A stretch of DNA of 64,000 nucleotides from Rheinheimera lutimaris (GTDB lineage: Bacteria > Pseudomonadota > Gammaproteobacteria > Enterobacterales > Alteromonadaceae), in contig NZ_JABSOD010000001.1 of the NCBI RefSeq assembly GCF_013283795.1, forward strand, positions 282,456 through 346,455, in the 5' to 3' direction. The notes beneath the pieces were generated by a model. It ran no database searches. It was not told the origin of the DNA and worked only from the letters and a program-made list of their open reading frames with translations. Of this stretch, positions 53,619-63,142 are shown one piece after another. The position numbers and the translations under genes were made by a program. How positions within the stretch are numbered: the first letter of the stretch is position 1; each line of letters begins with the position of its first letter.

Positions 53619-54209
53619 TTAACCAGCATTTTTGCGGTGATACGCCAGGGCAGAATAAACGAAATCTGCCGCTAATAACCGGCTGTCATTCAGCTGCGGT
53701 AAAGCTTCTGTCGTAGTTTCAGTGTGGGTAATGCTAAAACCGGCATGTTGGTAATTTTTCAACGCCGACGGATGATCGGCACTGCAGGTATGTAACCAAA
53801 TTTTACCGGCTTGCCAGCTTGCAGCCTGCATTACGGCAGCCTGCGCCAGTTTTAAACCTAAGCCCTGACCGATAAATTGTGGCATTAAACCAAAAAATTT
53901 AATTTCCACGCTTTGATCAGCATGCTTCAGCAGCTCAATATAACCGGCCGGCGTTCCTTTTACCCAAAGTAACCAGCTGCGAACCTGCTGCTGTGTCAGA
54001 TAATCCAGCCACTGCTGATAATCCCAACTTAAACGGCTGAACCAGCGCCATGGCCCGCCAACGGTTCTGAACATAAACTGACTAAGCTCCGGGCTGGCAA
54101 TTTCGGCCTCGACTAACTGCACGCCCTGCGGCCAGTCAATATGGGTTGGCGGCAACGCATCAAACTGCAAAAACCAGGTAGTCACTTCAGTGTTAACAGT
54201 GTTTAACAT
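53619..54209 (-). CDS. GNAT-family N-acetyltransferase
   Basis: The 196-residue protein has the GNAT core in its C-terminal half: GYIELLKHADQSVEIKFFGLMPQFIGQGLGLKLAQAAV, with the acetyl-CoA loop Q/R-x-x-G-x-G/A as QFIGQGLG, then TCSADHPSALKNYQHAGF. The substrate is unknown. It starts 1 bp after the ghrA-like stop, so they form a two-gene operon. Confidence 0.88.
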   Translation of the reverse strand: MLNTVNTEVTTWFLQFDALPPTHIDWPQGVQLVEAEIASPELSQFMFRTVGGPWRWFSRLSWDYQQWLDYLTQQQVRSWLLWVKGTPAGYIELLKHADQSVEIKFFGLMPQFIGQGLGLKLAQAAVMQAASWQAGKIWLHTCSADHPSALKNYQHAGFSITHTETTTEALPQLNDSRLLAADFVYSALAYHRKNAG

Positions 54210-54210
54210 G

Positions 54211-55131
54211 CTAATATCCCCGACTCAAATCAACCGGATTACATAGCGGCGCACCGCGTTGACTACGGCGGTAATTATCGGCAATTTGCTCAACAACCGT
54301 TTCTACATTGGTCACCGCCGATACATGCGGTGTAACTAATATCGCCGGATGCTGCCAAAACGGGTGCTCCGGCGGCAAGGGCTCCTGACGGAAAACATCA
54401 AGGCACGCCGCCTGCAGTTGGCCGCTGGCCAGAGCCGCCAGCAATGCCGTGTCATCAACTATAGCGCCACGGGCGACATTGATAAAAATAGCGCCGGCCT
54501 TAAGCTGCCCAAAGAACGCGCTGTCCAGCAACGACTCTGTTGCCGGGGTTAACGGCAATAAACAAATCACTATATCGGCCTGCGCTACCGCTGCCACTAA
54601 GCCTGCAGCACCGCTGTAGCATTGCATATTGTCAAACTGCTTCGCCGTTCTGGCCCAGCCGGTTACCTTATAACCCAGCCCGGCAAAATGCGCCGCCGCC
54701 GCAGCGCCTAATTCTCCCAACCCCAACACGCAAATATGCGCGATACGGCGCGGGCTTTTCGGCTGCCACAATGCCTGTTGCTGCCAGCTGCTGAATAAAT
54801 CCAGCCGCAACCGGTAATGGCTTACCACACCATCTAAATAGCGCACCATGGTTTGCGTCAGGCCGGGATCTACAATACGCGCTATTGGCAGCGCCGGCAG
54901 TGTGGGGTCGCTGAGAATCGCATCGACACCGGCACCAAAGCACTGCACAGCCTTTAAGTTTGGCAACGCTGCCAGGCTACCGTGCGGTTGCTTCCACACT
55001 ACAGCAAATTCGACCTCATCCGGCTTACGGATATCCGGCCAGATTTCTATCGGGGTGTCAGCTAATGCCAACGCCAGCCGCTGTTGTAAATCATCAAGTT
55101 TTCGATCAGGAATGATCAGGGCAATGCTCAT
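54211..55131 (-). CDS. ghrA: Glyoxylate/hydroxypyruvate reductase A-like 2-hydroxyacid dehydrogenase
   Basis: The 306-residue protein has the GhrA-type length. An NAD(P) motif VLGLGELGAAAAAHFAGLGYKVTGWART is followed by NVARGAIVDDTALLAAL and LDVFRQEPLPPEHPFW, and catalytic His in VTPHVSAVT. It reduces glyoxylate to glycolate and hydroxypyruvate to glycerate. It is followed at once by the GNAT gene. Exact substrate preference cannot be read from sequence. Confidence 0.9.
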   Translation of the reverse strand: MSIALIIPDRKLDDLQQRLALALADTPIEIWPDIRKPDEVEFAVVWKQPHGSLAALPNLKAVQCFGAGVDAILSDPTLPALPIARIVDPGLTQTMVRYLDGVVSHYRLRLDLFSSWQQQALWQPKSPRRIAHICVLGLGELGAAAAAHFAGLGYKVTGWARTAKQFDNMQCYSGAAGLVAAVAQADIVICLLPLTPATESLLDSAFFGQLKAGAIFINVARGAIVDDTALLAALASGQLQAACLDVFRQEPLPPEHPFWQHPAILVTPHVSAVTNVETVVEQIADNYRRSQRGAPLCNPVDLSRGY

Positions 55132-55219
55132 AGGTCACCAAAGCTTCAAAAATTCGTCATATCGCTGACACAGCCGGCGTCAATGCTGGCAGCGCATAAA
55201 GATAACATGGTACCGACTG

Positions 55220-56005
55220 ATGCTACACTGCCGCACTATCTTTTTATCTGACGTTCACCTTGGCTGCAAGGATTGCCGCGCCGATTATTTGCTGAGCTTT
55301 TTGCAACAAAGTCAGGCAGATACTATTTATCTGCTGGGCGATATTATTGATTTATGGGCTATGCGCAAACAAGTGCACTGGCACCTGAACCAAAACAAGG
55401 TAGTACGCTGCCTGCTGGATAAAGCCGAACAAGGCGTGGAAGTGGTGTACATTCCCGGCAACCACGACGAAGCCATGCGGCTGTACGCCGGTAAAAGCTT
55501 CGGTAATATCCGCATTGCGCTGCGCGGCTGCCACACTACGGCACAGGGTAAAAAACTGCTGTTATTGCACGGCGACGAATTTGACAAAGAGGTTAACTTT
55601 GGCCGCACCCACGCCTGGTTGGGTGACAACCTGTACGACTTGCTGCTGTTTTTAAACCGTTGGTACAACCGCCTGCGCCGTCTTACCGGCGGCAGTTATT
55701 TCAGCCTGGCAGCTTACATAAAAAGTAAGGTACCCGGCGCGCAAAAAGCTATTGCACGTTATCGTGCTGCCGCCATTGCCAAAGCAAAGCGCGGTGGCTT
55801 TGACGGCGTGGTATGCGGCCATATTCATCATCCGGAAATACGGCTGGAACAAGGCATTATTTACTGCAATGACGGCGATTGGATAGACAGTTGCACCGCA
55901 CTGGTAGAGCAACTTGATGGCAGCCTGGCGCTGTATCACTGGACAGAGCAGGCAGAAAAAATTGCCGCTCTGCCCCTTAGCGCCAGCGGCAAAAAGGCAG
56001 CCTGA
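55220..56005 (+). CDS. LpxH-like UDP-2,3-diacylglucosamine diphosphatase/metallophosphoesterase
   Basis: The 261-residue calcineurin-like phosphoesterase has all metal motifs: FLSDVHLG, LGDIIDLW, IPGNHDEA, LLHGDEFD and VVCGHIHHPE. Its pattern is that of the COG2908 group often annotated as LpxH or LpxH2. It is longer than classical LpxH and lies next to a lipid acyltransferase gene rather than lipid A genes, so the natural substrate may be another lipid pyrophosphate. Confidence 0.85.
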   Translation: MLHCRTIFLSDVHLGCKDCRADYLLSFLQQSQADTIYLLGDIIDLWAMRKQVHWHLNQNKVVRCLLDKAEQGVEVVYIPGNHDEAMRLYAGKSFGNIRIALRGCHTTAQGKKLLLLHGDEFDKEVNFGRTHAWLGDNLYDLLLFLNRWYNRLRRLTGGSYFSLAAYIKSKVPGAQKAIARYRAAAIAKAKRGGFDGVVCGHIHHPEIRLEQGIIYCNDGDWIDSCTALVEQLDGSLALYHWTEQAEKIAALPLSASGKKAA

Positions 56006-56097
56006 AATTTCAGCAAACTGCCATAAATCTGCCACTGAACTGTCATACAAGCACTTTAGCCTGAGCCCAGCCTACTGCAGTGCTACCGGAGCTTAAT

Positions 56098-57810
56098 ATG
56101 ATCAGTGTCGACCAGGTACTTAGCCAAAATCTTCCGCAGTTAACCAACAAGCCCTGGCTGTACCGGCCGGTAAAAGGTGCACTGCGCCGCCTGTTGCATG
56201 AACAAGACTTTATCGACTTTGCCGAACGCTACCCGCACTTGCAGGGCCTTGAATTTGTTGAACAAGTGCTGGATTATTTCAATTTCCGCTACTCAGTGCG
56301 CGACAATGAAGTGGAACGCATTCCCGCCAGTGGCCGCGTAGTCATTATTGCCAACCACCCTATCGGCTCGCTGGATGGCCTGGCGCTGTTAAAGCTGGTC
56401 AGTGATATCCGCCCCGACGTAAAAGTGGTTGCTAATCAGCTGCTGATGGCACTGCAGCCACTGCACAACTTATTACTGCCGGTAAACAATATGAGCGGCG
56501 GCACCGAGCGCCGGGCACTGGATAATATTCAGCAGCATTTAGCCGCTGAAGGTGCTTTGATCCTGTTTCCGTCCGGCGAAGTATCGCGCCTGCGGCCGGA
56601 AGGTATTCGTGACGGCAAATGGCACAGCGGTTTCTTACGTTTTGCCGGCAATGCCAAAGCGCCGATATTGCCGATTTATATTGATGGTCGCAATTCAGCG
56701 CTGTTTTACGGCGCCTCTATGCTGTACAAACCCCTGGCCACCATGCTGCTGGTGCAGGAGATGTTTAACCAACAACGTAAAAAGCTGGAAATGCGCATAG
56801 GCGAGCAAATACCTTATGAAGCCTTTGCTAACTTAGCATTGGAAACACCAGCCAAAGTAAAACTGTTTAAAAAGCACCTGTACCGGCTGGCAAAAAATAA
56901 GCCACCACTGTTTATTACCCAAAGTGCCATTGCCCATCCTGAAGACCGTATTACGCTGAAAAAGGCGGTAGAAAGCTGCGAACTGTTGGGACAAACCAGC
57001 GATGGCAAACAAATTTACTTATATTGCCATCAGCAGAGCTCGCCGGTACTGCGCGAAATTGGCCGGCTACGTGAATTCGCCTTTCGTGCTGTGGGGGAAG
57101 GCAGTGGCCAGCGCCGCGATATCGACCGCTATGACAGCCACTACGAGCACCTGATCCTGTGGGACAAGGACGACCTGGAAATTGTCGGCGCTTACCGCTT
57201 TGCCAATACCCGTAATATCCTGGCACAACATGGCGAGGCGGGGCTTTACACGGCGTCATTGTTTCAGTTTGATGCCAAGATGCAACCATATCTCGATGCC
57301 GGGTTGGAGCTGGGGCGTAGCTTTGTGCAGCCAAAATATTGGGGCAAGCGCAGCCTGGAATACTTGTGGTACGGTATCGGCGCTTATTTACGCCGCAATC
57401 CGGATATCCGCTATCTGTTCGGCGGGGTAAGCTTATCTAACAGCTACCCGCAGGCAGCACGCGATCTGATGGTGTATTTTTACAGCCTGTACTTTGGCGA
57501 CAGTGCCTGCGCCGCAGTATCAAAACAACCCTATCAGCTGCCACAGGCTATCTTGTCTGAATTGCAGCAGCACTTTAACGGCAACGACTACCTGAGTGAT
57601 TTTACCCAACTAAAACACCTGCTGGCTAATATGGGCGTATGCGTACCAACGCTATACAAGCAGTACAGCGAATTGTGTGAGCCGGGCGGGGCAAAGTTTC
57701 TCGCCTTTGGCACCGATCCGGCTTTCGCCAATTGTGTTGATGGCCTGGTGCTGGTGGATATGACTATGTTAAAAGCCAACAAAAAAGCGCGCTATATAGA
57801 CGCCGCCTGA
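56098..57810 (+). CDS. olsF: OlsF-type bifunctional ornithine lipid synthase (acyltransferase-GNAT fusion)
   Basis: The start at 56098 has GGAG 7 bp upstream and gives 570 residues. The N-terminal half (about 60-270) is a PlsC-like acyltransferase with NHPIGSLDG (the HX4D site, here HPIGSLD) and FPSGEVSR. The C-terminal half (about 300-570) is an OlsB-like GNAT (REIGRLREFAFRAVGEGSGQRRDIDRYD, LELGRSFVQPKYWG). OlsF proteins acylate ornithine twice to make a phosphorus-free membrane lipid. The preceding LpxH-like gene is 92 bp away and could be co-transcribed. Confidence 0.88.
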   Translation: MISVDQVLSQNLPQLTNKPWLYRPVKGALRRLLHEQDFIDFAERYPHLQGLEFVEQVLDYFNFRYSVRDNEVERIPASGRVVIIANHPIGSLDGLALLKLVSDIRPDVKVVANQLLMALQPLHNLLLPVNNMSGGTERRALDNIQQHLAAEGALILFPSGEVSRLRPEGIRDGKWHSGFLRFAGNAKAPILPIYIDGRNSALFYGASMLYKPLATMLLVQEMFNQQRKKLEMRIGEQIPYEAFANLALETPAKVKLFKKHLYRLAKNKPPLFITQSAIAHPEDRITLKKAVESCELLGQTSDGKQIYLYCHQQSSPVLREIGRLREFAFRAVGEGSGQRRDIDRYDSHYEHLILWDKDDLEIVGAYRFANTRNILAQHGEAGLYTASLFQFDAKMQPYLDAGLELGRSFVQPKYWGKRSLEYLWYGIGAYLRRNPDIRYLFGGVSLSNSYPQAARDLMVYFYSLYFGDSACAAVSKQPYQLPQAILSELQQHFNGNDYLSDFTQLKHLLANMGVCVPTLYKQYSELCEPGGAKFLAFGTDPAFANCVDGLVLVDMTMLKANKKARYIDAA

Positions 57811-57827
57811 CGCTACCCTGCTACAAC

Positions 57828-57853
57828 AAACCGGCAGCTTTGCTTGCCGGTTT
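57828..57853 (+). terminator. Rho-independent terminator of the OlsF-like gene
   Basis: AAACCGGCA pairs with TGCCGGTTT, followed by a short T-run, 18 bp after the stop. Confidence 0.7.
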
Positions 57854-57973
57854 TCACTGTGTAAAGGTTCCGTAAAGTTCAGTTTCAATTCAGCCTAATC
57901 CACCTATAAGCTATACACTGTATAAAAAGTCGTCTGTGTTGTAATGTCAGCGGCTTAAACTGAGGATAGCAAA

Positions 57974-59386
57974 ATGAAAAACCTGATGCTGCAACTAAGC
58001 CGTGCCTTGGCCGTCTGCGTGCTGTTGGTTTGCCAGACGGCGCAGGCAGAAGATGATAGCTGGTCTGAAGCCGAGCTGGACCAAATGCTGGCGCCGATCG
58101 CGCTGTATCCGGATACTGTACTTACTCACGTACTGATTGCGGCCACCTATCCATTAGAGGTAGTACAGGCTGCACGCTGGGTAGAAGATAATCCCAAGCT
58201 GAGTGGTGAGGATGCCGTCCGTGCCGCAGAGAATGAAGGCTGGGACCCCAGTGTTAAAGCGCTGGTGGCCTTTCCGCAATTACTGCAGCGCCTGAGCACT
58301 GACCTGGATTGGACGCAACAGCTGGGCGAAGCCTTTTTAGCCGACGAAACGCAGGTATTGGCCAGTATTCAAACCCTGCGGCAAAAAGCCTATGCCAACG
58401 GTTCGTTAAACGACAATAAACATGTGGTGGTAGAACGTGAACGCGAAGTGATTGTTATCGAGCCGGCGCGGCGCGAGGTGGTGTATGTACCTGTATACAA
58501 TACCCGCGTAGTGTACGGTGATTGGTGGTGGCCGTCACATCCGCCGGTGTACTGGCACACTGCCGGGGTATATTACCGTAACAGCCCTTTCCATTGGGGA
58601 GTAAGTGTCAATGTGCGGCCCTGGTTCTATTTTGGCATTTTTGACTGGCAGCGTCATCATGTTATTGTGCATCATCATTACTATCACAAGCCGCCACGCT
58701 ACTACCCGAAACGCCATAAACATTACGCAGATGCGCGGCGCTGGCAGCACGATACAACGCATCGTCGTGGCGTACATTACCGGCATAACCGCTTAAACCG
58801 CGATTACAATGCCGGCTACGGTTACCGCCAGCCTACCCGCGAGACTCAGGGTAAGCAGGTGCGCCATACCCGGGTAGACAGTAATGTATCAGTGCGCGAG
58901 AGCAAACAACTGTATCAACGCAAAACTGCTGAACAAGTCAGGCTGCCAAACCGGGAGCGGCCACTCAGTGATAAAACTCCGCGCCAGCACAACGAAGCGC
59001 TGCGCCAGCAACGCAGTATTGCGCCTGAGCAACGGCTGCGCAGCACTGAAGTAAACCGTGACGAGCGCCGCCAGCAGTTGCAGCAGCAACTTAAGCAGCC
59101 GGCTGTGCAACATCAAGGTGATACGGTGGTGCAGCAACGGCAGCGGGTAACCAGTACCGAACAACTGCGCCAGCGCCACACCATAGGCGAAGCGCAGCCA
59201 AAGCAATACCAACAACCTGCCGTGCAACAGCGCCGTCAGCCAGAGCCGCAACGGGCTCAGGTACAACAACGCCAGACAACGCCGGTGCAACAACGTCAGC
59301 AGGCTCAGCCGGCACGTGAATATCGCCAACCAGCGGCACGGACTACCACGGTGCAACGCTCTGAGCGCCCCAGACAAATCGACTAA
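57974..59386 (+). CDS. DUF3300 secreted protein with Gln-rich tail
   Basis: The 470-residue protein has a signal peptide (about 1-25). The DUF3300 domain (about 30-250) includes QMLAPIALYPDTVLTHVLIAATYPLEVVQAARW and REVVYVPVYN, then a Trp/Tyr/His-rich stretch (WWWPSHPP, HHHYYHKPPRYY). The last 170 residues are low-complexity Gln/Arg-rich. It is predicted to be periplasmic or surface-exposed. Function is unknown. It is followed by a terminator and the OmpW gene. Confidence 0.88.
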   Translation: MKNLMLQLSRALAVCVLLVCQTAQAEDDSWSEAELDQMLAPIALYPDTVLTHVLIAATYPLEVVQAARWVEDNPKLSGEDAVRAAENEGWDPSVKALVAFPQLLQRLSTDLDWTQQLGEAFLADETQVLASIQTLRQKAYANGSLNDNKHVVVEREREVIVIEPARREVVYVPVYNTRVVYGDWWWPSHPPVYWHTAGVYYRNSPFHWGVSVNVRPWFYFGIFDWQRHHVIVHHHYYHKPPRYYPKRHKHYADARRWQHDTTHRRGVHYRHNRLNRDYNAGYGYRQPTRETQGKQVRHTRVDSNVSVRESKQLYQRKTAEQVRLPNRERPLSDKTPRQHNEALRQQRSIAPEQRLRSTEVNRDERRQQLQQQLKQPAVQHQGDTVVQQRQRVTSTEQLRQRHTIGEAQPKQYQQPAVQQRRQPEPQRAQVQQRQTTPVQQRQQAQPAREYRQPAARTTTVQRSERPRQID

Positions 59387-59419
59387 ACAACACAACACTT
59401 TATTGATACAAAACAAACT

Positions 59420-59452
59420 ACGGGGCCGGATTTAATTCCGCCCCGTTTTTTA
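59420..59452 (+). terminator. Rho-independent terminator of the DUF3300 gene
   Basis: ACGGGGCCGGA pairs with TCCGCCCCGT (one bulge), followed by TTTTTTA. Confidence 0.8.
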
Positions 59453-59522
59453 TTGATCCAGGCCAATATTTTTTACCGGCTAAAGCGGACAATTACCGCA
59501 GACCTTATCTGCGGAGTTTAAT

Positions 59523-60221
59523 ATGAAAACCACTTTGTCTTTAATTACTCTGGCTGCTTTACTGGCTGCAGCCCCGGCCAGTGCCGACTTTGCCATTAAC
59601 GTTGGCGCCATTACTGTTGCCCCGGACGACAGCAGCTCTAACCTGAATGTGATAGAACAAGTCGCCGGGCTACCGGCAGGTTCCACCGCGGTTGGTGTAA
59701 ACACTAACACCCAATTGGGCCTGACTTTTGACTACCGTATTAACCCCAACTGGGCGGTACAATTAATTGCTGCCACACCATTCAGCCATGATATAAAAGT
59801 AAAAGGCTCGGCTATTGATGGCTTAAAAGTAGGCAAAACCAAGCATTTGCCACCTACTTTACTGGCGCAGTATCATTTTATGCCGCAACATCAAACTTTC
59901 GACCCCTTTTTCGGCGTGGGTTTGAACTACACCGTGTTTTTTGACGAGAAAATTGACGGTCAGCTTGAAGGCGCGCTGGATGCATTAAATGTCACCGCTG
60001 CTGCTGACAAAGTAAGCCTGAAGCTGAAAAGCTCCTATGGCCTGGCGCTGCAGGCGGGGGTAAATATTAAGCTGACGGACAGCTTGGGTGTTCACGCTAT
60101 GCTAAGCAAAATGGATATTGATACCCGCGGCCGTGTGCAGGTTAACGGCAACACCGTTCAAAGTGTAAATGTGAACATTGATCCCTATGTGGCAATGATT
60201 GGCCTGCGCTGGACCTTATAA
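59523..60221 (+). CDS. ompW: OmpW-family outer membrane protein
   Basis: The 232-residue protein has a signal peptide (about 1-21, ending ASA) and an eight-strand beta-barrel pattern. OmpW marks are the early INVGAITVAPDD, TFDYRINPNWAVQLIAATPFSHDI, PPTLLAQYHFMP, FDPFFGVGLNYTVFF and the closing Phe-like end GLRWTL. It forms a small hydrophobic channel in the outer membrane. A terminator follows. Confidence 0.92.
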   Translation: MKTTLSLITLAALLAAAPASADFAINVGAITVAPDDSSSNLNVIEQVAGLPAGSTAVGVNTNTQLGLTFDYRINPNWAVQLIAATPFSHDIKVKGSAIDGLKVGKTKHLPPTLLAQYHFMPQHQTFDPFFGVGLNYTVFFDEKIDGQLEGALDALNVTAAADKVSLKLKSSYGLALQAGVNIKLTDSLGVHAMLSKMDIDTRGRVQVNGNTVQSVNVNIDPYVAMIGLRWTL

Positions 60222-60247
60222 GCCAACGTTTCGACAAGGCTAAGACT

Positions 60248-60280
60248 AAAGGCGACTGCATACCGGTCGCCTTTTTGTTT
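60248..60280 (+). terminator. Rho-independent terminator of ompW
   Basis: AAAGGCGAC pairs with GTCGCCTTT over a 9-nt loop and is followed by TTTTTGTTTT. Confidence 0.82.
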
Positions 60281-60316
60281 TACACTGCATATATAACACC
60301 ATGAGCGCGGCAGCAT

Positions 60317-62173
60317 ATGAGCAAAAGCAGCGACAAACTGAACTGGCAGCAACTGTTAAAATCGGGCGACCGTATTTTTATCGGCTCACATGCCGCCACG
60401 CCGACATTGTTAATCGACGATCTGATTACCAATGCCAAACAACTGCATGATATCGAGATTGTGCAGGTGTACTCGCTGTCAGACAATAAATGGGCAGAGC
60501 CGGAACATCAGCAACTGTTTAAAGTAAATGCGCTCTTTATCGGTGGCGACCAGGTACGCCGTGCGGTGGCTGAAGGCCGCGCCGATTACACGCCGTGTTT
60601 TATGTCCGATATCCCGTCGTTATTCAGTGACGGCATTTTACCGCTGGACGCGGCGCTGATTATGGTCAGCCCTGCCGACGAGCACGGTTATCACTCGCTG
60701 GGTGTGTCGGTAGATATTGTCTCAGCCGCGGCCAAAGCGGCAAAAAAGGTTATTGCTCAGGTTAACCCGTCAATGCCCATCACCTACGGCCAGGCATTTA
60801 TCCACAAAGACCAAATCAGTGCCTTTTTCTATGCCGACCAGCCGATAGCACAAATGCCACAACTAAAACCGGATCCGGTCACTGAGCGGGTTGGCCAGTA
60901 TGTATCACTGCTGGTAGAAGACGGCGCCACTATCCAGATAGGTGTTGGCAAAATGTGTGATGCGGTGCTGCGCTATCTGGGCAACCATAAAGACCTGGGC
61001 ATTCACAGTGAAATGATCACCGACTCGATGATGGAGCTGATGAAAAAAGGCGTGGTAACCAACCGTAAAAAAACCTTTCATCCCGGCAAAACTGTCGCCA
61101 GTTTCTGCGTGGGCAGCAAAGCGCTGTACGATTTTGTGCACTGTAATCCGCATATGGGCTTTTACCCCAGCGAATACGTAAACTCGCCGGCCAATATTGC
61201 CCGTAATGACAATATGGTATCGATAAACAGCGCTATTGAAGTCGATTTAACCGGCCAGATTGTGTCTGACTCTATCGGCCATCTGTTTTACAGCGGTATT
61301 GGCGGCCAGGTTGACTTCAGCCGCGGTGCCTCCATGAGCAACGGCGGTAAGCCGATTATTGCCCTGCCCAGCACCGCAAAAAACGGCAGTATATCGCGTA
61401 TTGTTGCCCATTTAAGCCAGGGTGCCGGCGTGGTAACCTCGCGTGGCCATGTGCATTATGTGGTAACCGAATTTGGTGTGGCGTCGTTGCGCGGTAAAAG
61501 TATTCGCGAGCGTGCGCTGGAGCTTATACGCGTAGCACACCCGAAATTTCGCCAACAGTTGCTGGAGCAAATCCGCCAGCAATTTTGGGTACCGCATTAT
61601 CAGCTGCATACCCCTACTGAAGTGCCGGAGCTGGGCAGCGTTGGCTTTAAAGAGCTGCATATCGACGGTGAAGAATTTGATTTACGCCCGCTAAACCCGT
61701 CCGACGAGCGCCGCTTGCAGGAATTTTTTTACTCCCACACCAAGGAAACCCTGCAACTGCGTTACAGCGCTGTACCCACCCAAATGAGCCGCGAGAAGTC
61801 CTGTACCCTGGTTGGCGTAGATCAATCACGCGATTTGGCATTATGCATCGTGAAACAAAAAGGCTCTGCGGTGCAAATTCAGGCCGTGGGGCGCTACTAT
61901 TTACTTAATGACAATCAGGGCTGCGAAGTGGCCTTTGTAACGCGGGAAAAATATCAGGGTAAAGGTATGGCCAAGCGCCTGCTGCAAGAGTTAATTAACA
62001 TAGCCGAATTACGCGGTCTCAGCAGTATGGTGGCTTATGTGCGCGCGGAGAATAAAGCCATGCTGGCGGTATTCCAAAAAGCCGGCTTTAGCCGCTTGCC
62101 TGGCGACGACCCCGCCGAAGTCTATCTGCAGCTACACCTGCCGCGTTCAGCACACAGCGGAGAGACCAGTTAA
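60317..62173 (+). CDS. Acetyl-CoA hydrolase/transferase fused to GNAT acetyltransferase
   Basis: The 618-residue fusion has a CoA-transferase family I region (about 1-430) with GSHAATPTLLIDDL, the VSPADEHGYHSLGVSVD strand and the catalytic Glu context SINSAIEVDLTGQ. A C-terminal GNAT domain (about 455-600) has YQGKGMAKRLLQELINIAELRG. The reaction may be CoA transfer between short-chain acids, with the GNAT domain acetylating a protein. It overlaps the deacetylase gene by 1 bp (TAATG). A switch between acetylation and deacetylation, like AcuA/AcuC, is inferred. Confidence 0.9.
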   Translation: MSKSSDKLNWQQLLKSGDRIFIGSHAATPTLLIDDLITNAKQLHDIEIVQVYSLSDNKWAEPEHQQLFKVNALFIGGDQVRRAVAEGRADYTPCFMSDIPSLFSDGILPLDAALIMVSPADEHGYHSLGVSVDIVSAAAKAAKKVIAQVNPSMPITYGQAFIHKDQISAFFYADQPIAQMPQLKPDPVTERVGQYVSLLVEDGATIQIGVGKMCDAVLRYLGNHKDLGIHSEMITDSMMELMKKGVVTNRKKTFHPGKTVASFCVGSKALYDFVHCNPHMGFYPSEYVNSPANIARNDNMVSINSAIEVDLTGQIVSDSIGHLFYSGIGGQVDFSRGASMSNGGKPIIALPSTAKNGSISRIVAHLSQGAGVVTSRGHVHYVVTEFGVASLRGKSIRERALELIRVAHPKFRQQLLEQIRQQFWVPHYQLHTPTEVPELGSVGFKELHIDGEEFDLRPLNPSDERRLQEFFYSHTKETLQLRYSAVPTQMSREKSCTLVGVDQSRDLALCIVKQKGSAVQIQAVGRYYLLNDNQGCEVAFVTREKYQGKGMAKRLLQELINIAELRGLSSMVAYVRAENKAMLAVFQKAGFSRLPGDDPAEVYLQLHLPRSAHSGETS

Positions 62174-63090
62174 TGGCTATTACGTTATTCAGTCACCCCA
62201 GCTGTTATTTACATTTGGCCGGCGATGAACACCCCGAGCAACCGGCCCGGTTAAGCGCCGTTAATGACCAGCTGATCCGCTCCGGGCTGGAATTTGTTGT
62301 GCAGCAACGTGACGCCGGCGCGGCCGCAGCAACCGATCTATACGCCGTGCACAGCAAACTGTATGTCGATGAGATTTATGCCAAAGCCCCTAAAGACGGC
62401 CATATCTGGCTGGACCCCGATACGCAGATGATGCCGCACAGTCTGAACGCAGCGTTGCATGCCGCCGGTGCAGCCATTAATGCAGTAGACCTGGTAATGA
62501 GTGATATTAACCAACAGGCGTTTTGCAATATACGCCCGCCCGGCCATCATGCCACCCGCGACCAGGCTATGGGCTTTTGCATTTTTAACAATATTGCCGT
62601 CGCTGCCGGCCATGCTTTAAAGCAATACGGCCTTGAGCGCATAGCCATTGTCGATTTTGATGTACATCACGGTAACGGCACCGAGGATATTTTTGCCGGT
62701 GACGAGCGGGTGCTGTTTTGCTCTTCGTTTCAATATCCGCTGTACCCTAATACCGGCGACGTACCCTCGGGCGATAATATTGAAAACCTGCCCTTACCTG
62801 CGTTATGCAAACCTGCTGTCTGGCGTGAGCAAATTACTCAGCATTGGCTACCGCACATTAACGCCTTTAAACCGCAGCTTATTTTGGTATCAGCCGGTTT
62901 TGACGGCCATCGCGAAGATGATATGGCGCAGTTTCTGCTGACAGAGAATGATTACCACTGGATAGCACAGCAGCTGAAGCAACTGGCCGATACGCATTGC
63001 CAGGGGCGCATCGTTGCCGTATTGGAAGGTGGCTACGCACTCAGTGCGCTGGGCCGCAGTGTGGTAGCCTTTTTAAAAGGGTTGATGTAA
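62173..63090 (+). CDS. Histone deacetylase-family (AcuC/HDAC-like) deacetylase
   Basis: The 305-residue protein has the HDAC fold: EHPEQPARLSAV, RPPGHHATRDQAMGFCIFNNIAVAAGHAL (His-His dyad), VDFDVHHGNGTEDIF (zinc ligands), VSAGFDGHREDD and LEGGY. Such bacterial enzymes deacetylate lysine, acetylpolyamines or short-chain acyl groups. Coupling to an acyl-CoA/GNAT fusion suggests it reverses that acetyltransferase. No terminator is apparent between it and the next gene. Confidence 0.93.
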   Translation: MAITLFSHPSCYLHLAGDEHPEQPARLSAVNDQLIRSGLEFVVQQRDAGAAAATDLYAVHSKLYVDEIYAKAPKDGHIWLDPDTQMMPHSLNAALHAAGAAINAVDLVMSDINQQAFCNIRPPGHHATRDQAMGFCIFNNIAVAAGHALKQYGLERIAIVDFDVHHGNGTEDIFAGDERVLFCSSFQYPLYPNTGDVPSGDNIENLPLPALCKPAVWREQITQHWLPHINAFKPQLILVSAGFDGHREDDMAQFLLTENDYHWIAQQLKQLADTHCQGRIVAVLEGGYALSALGRSVVAFLKGLM

Positions 63091-63142
63091 CAAGACGTTA
63101 AGCTGCTATGCTATAACCTAAGTGTAATAACTTGCGGCCACT

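Noticed and set aside
58900..59386. Gln-rich repeats of the DUF3300 gene as a tandem repeat or CRISPR-like array
   Set aside because: The repeats are CAG/CAA-type codon runs in frame, irregular in length, with no conserved direct repeat and spacer pattern.
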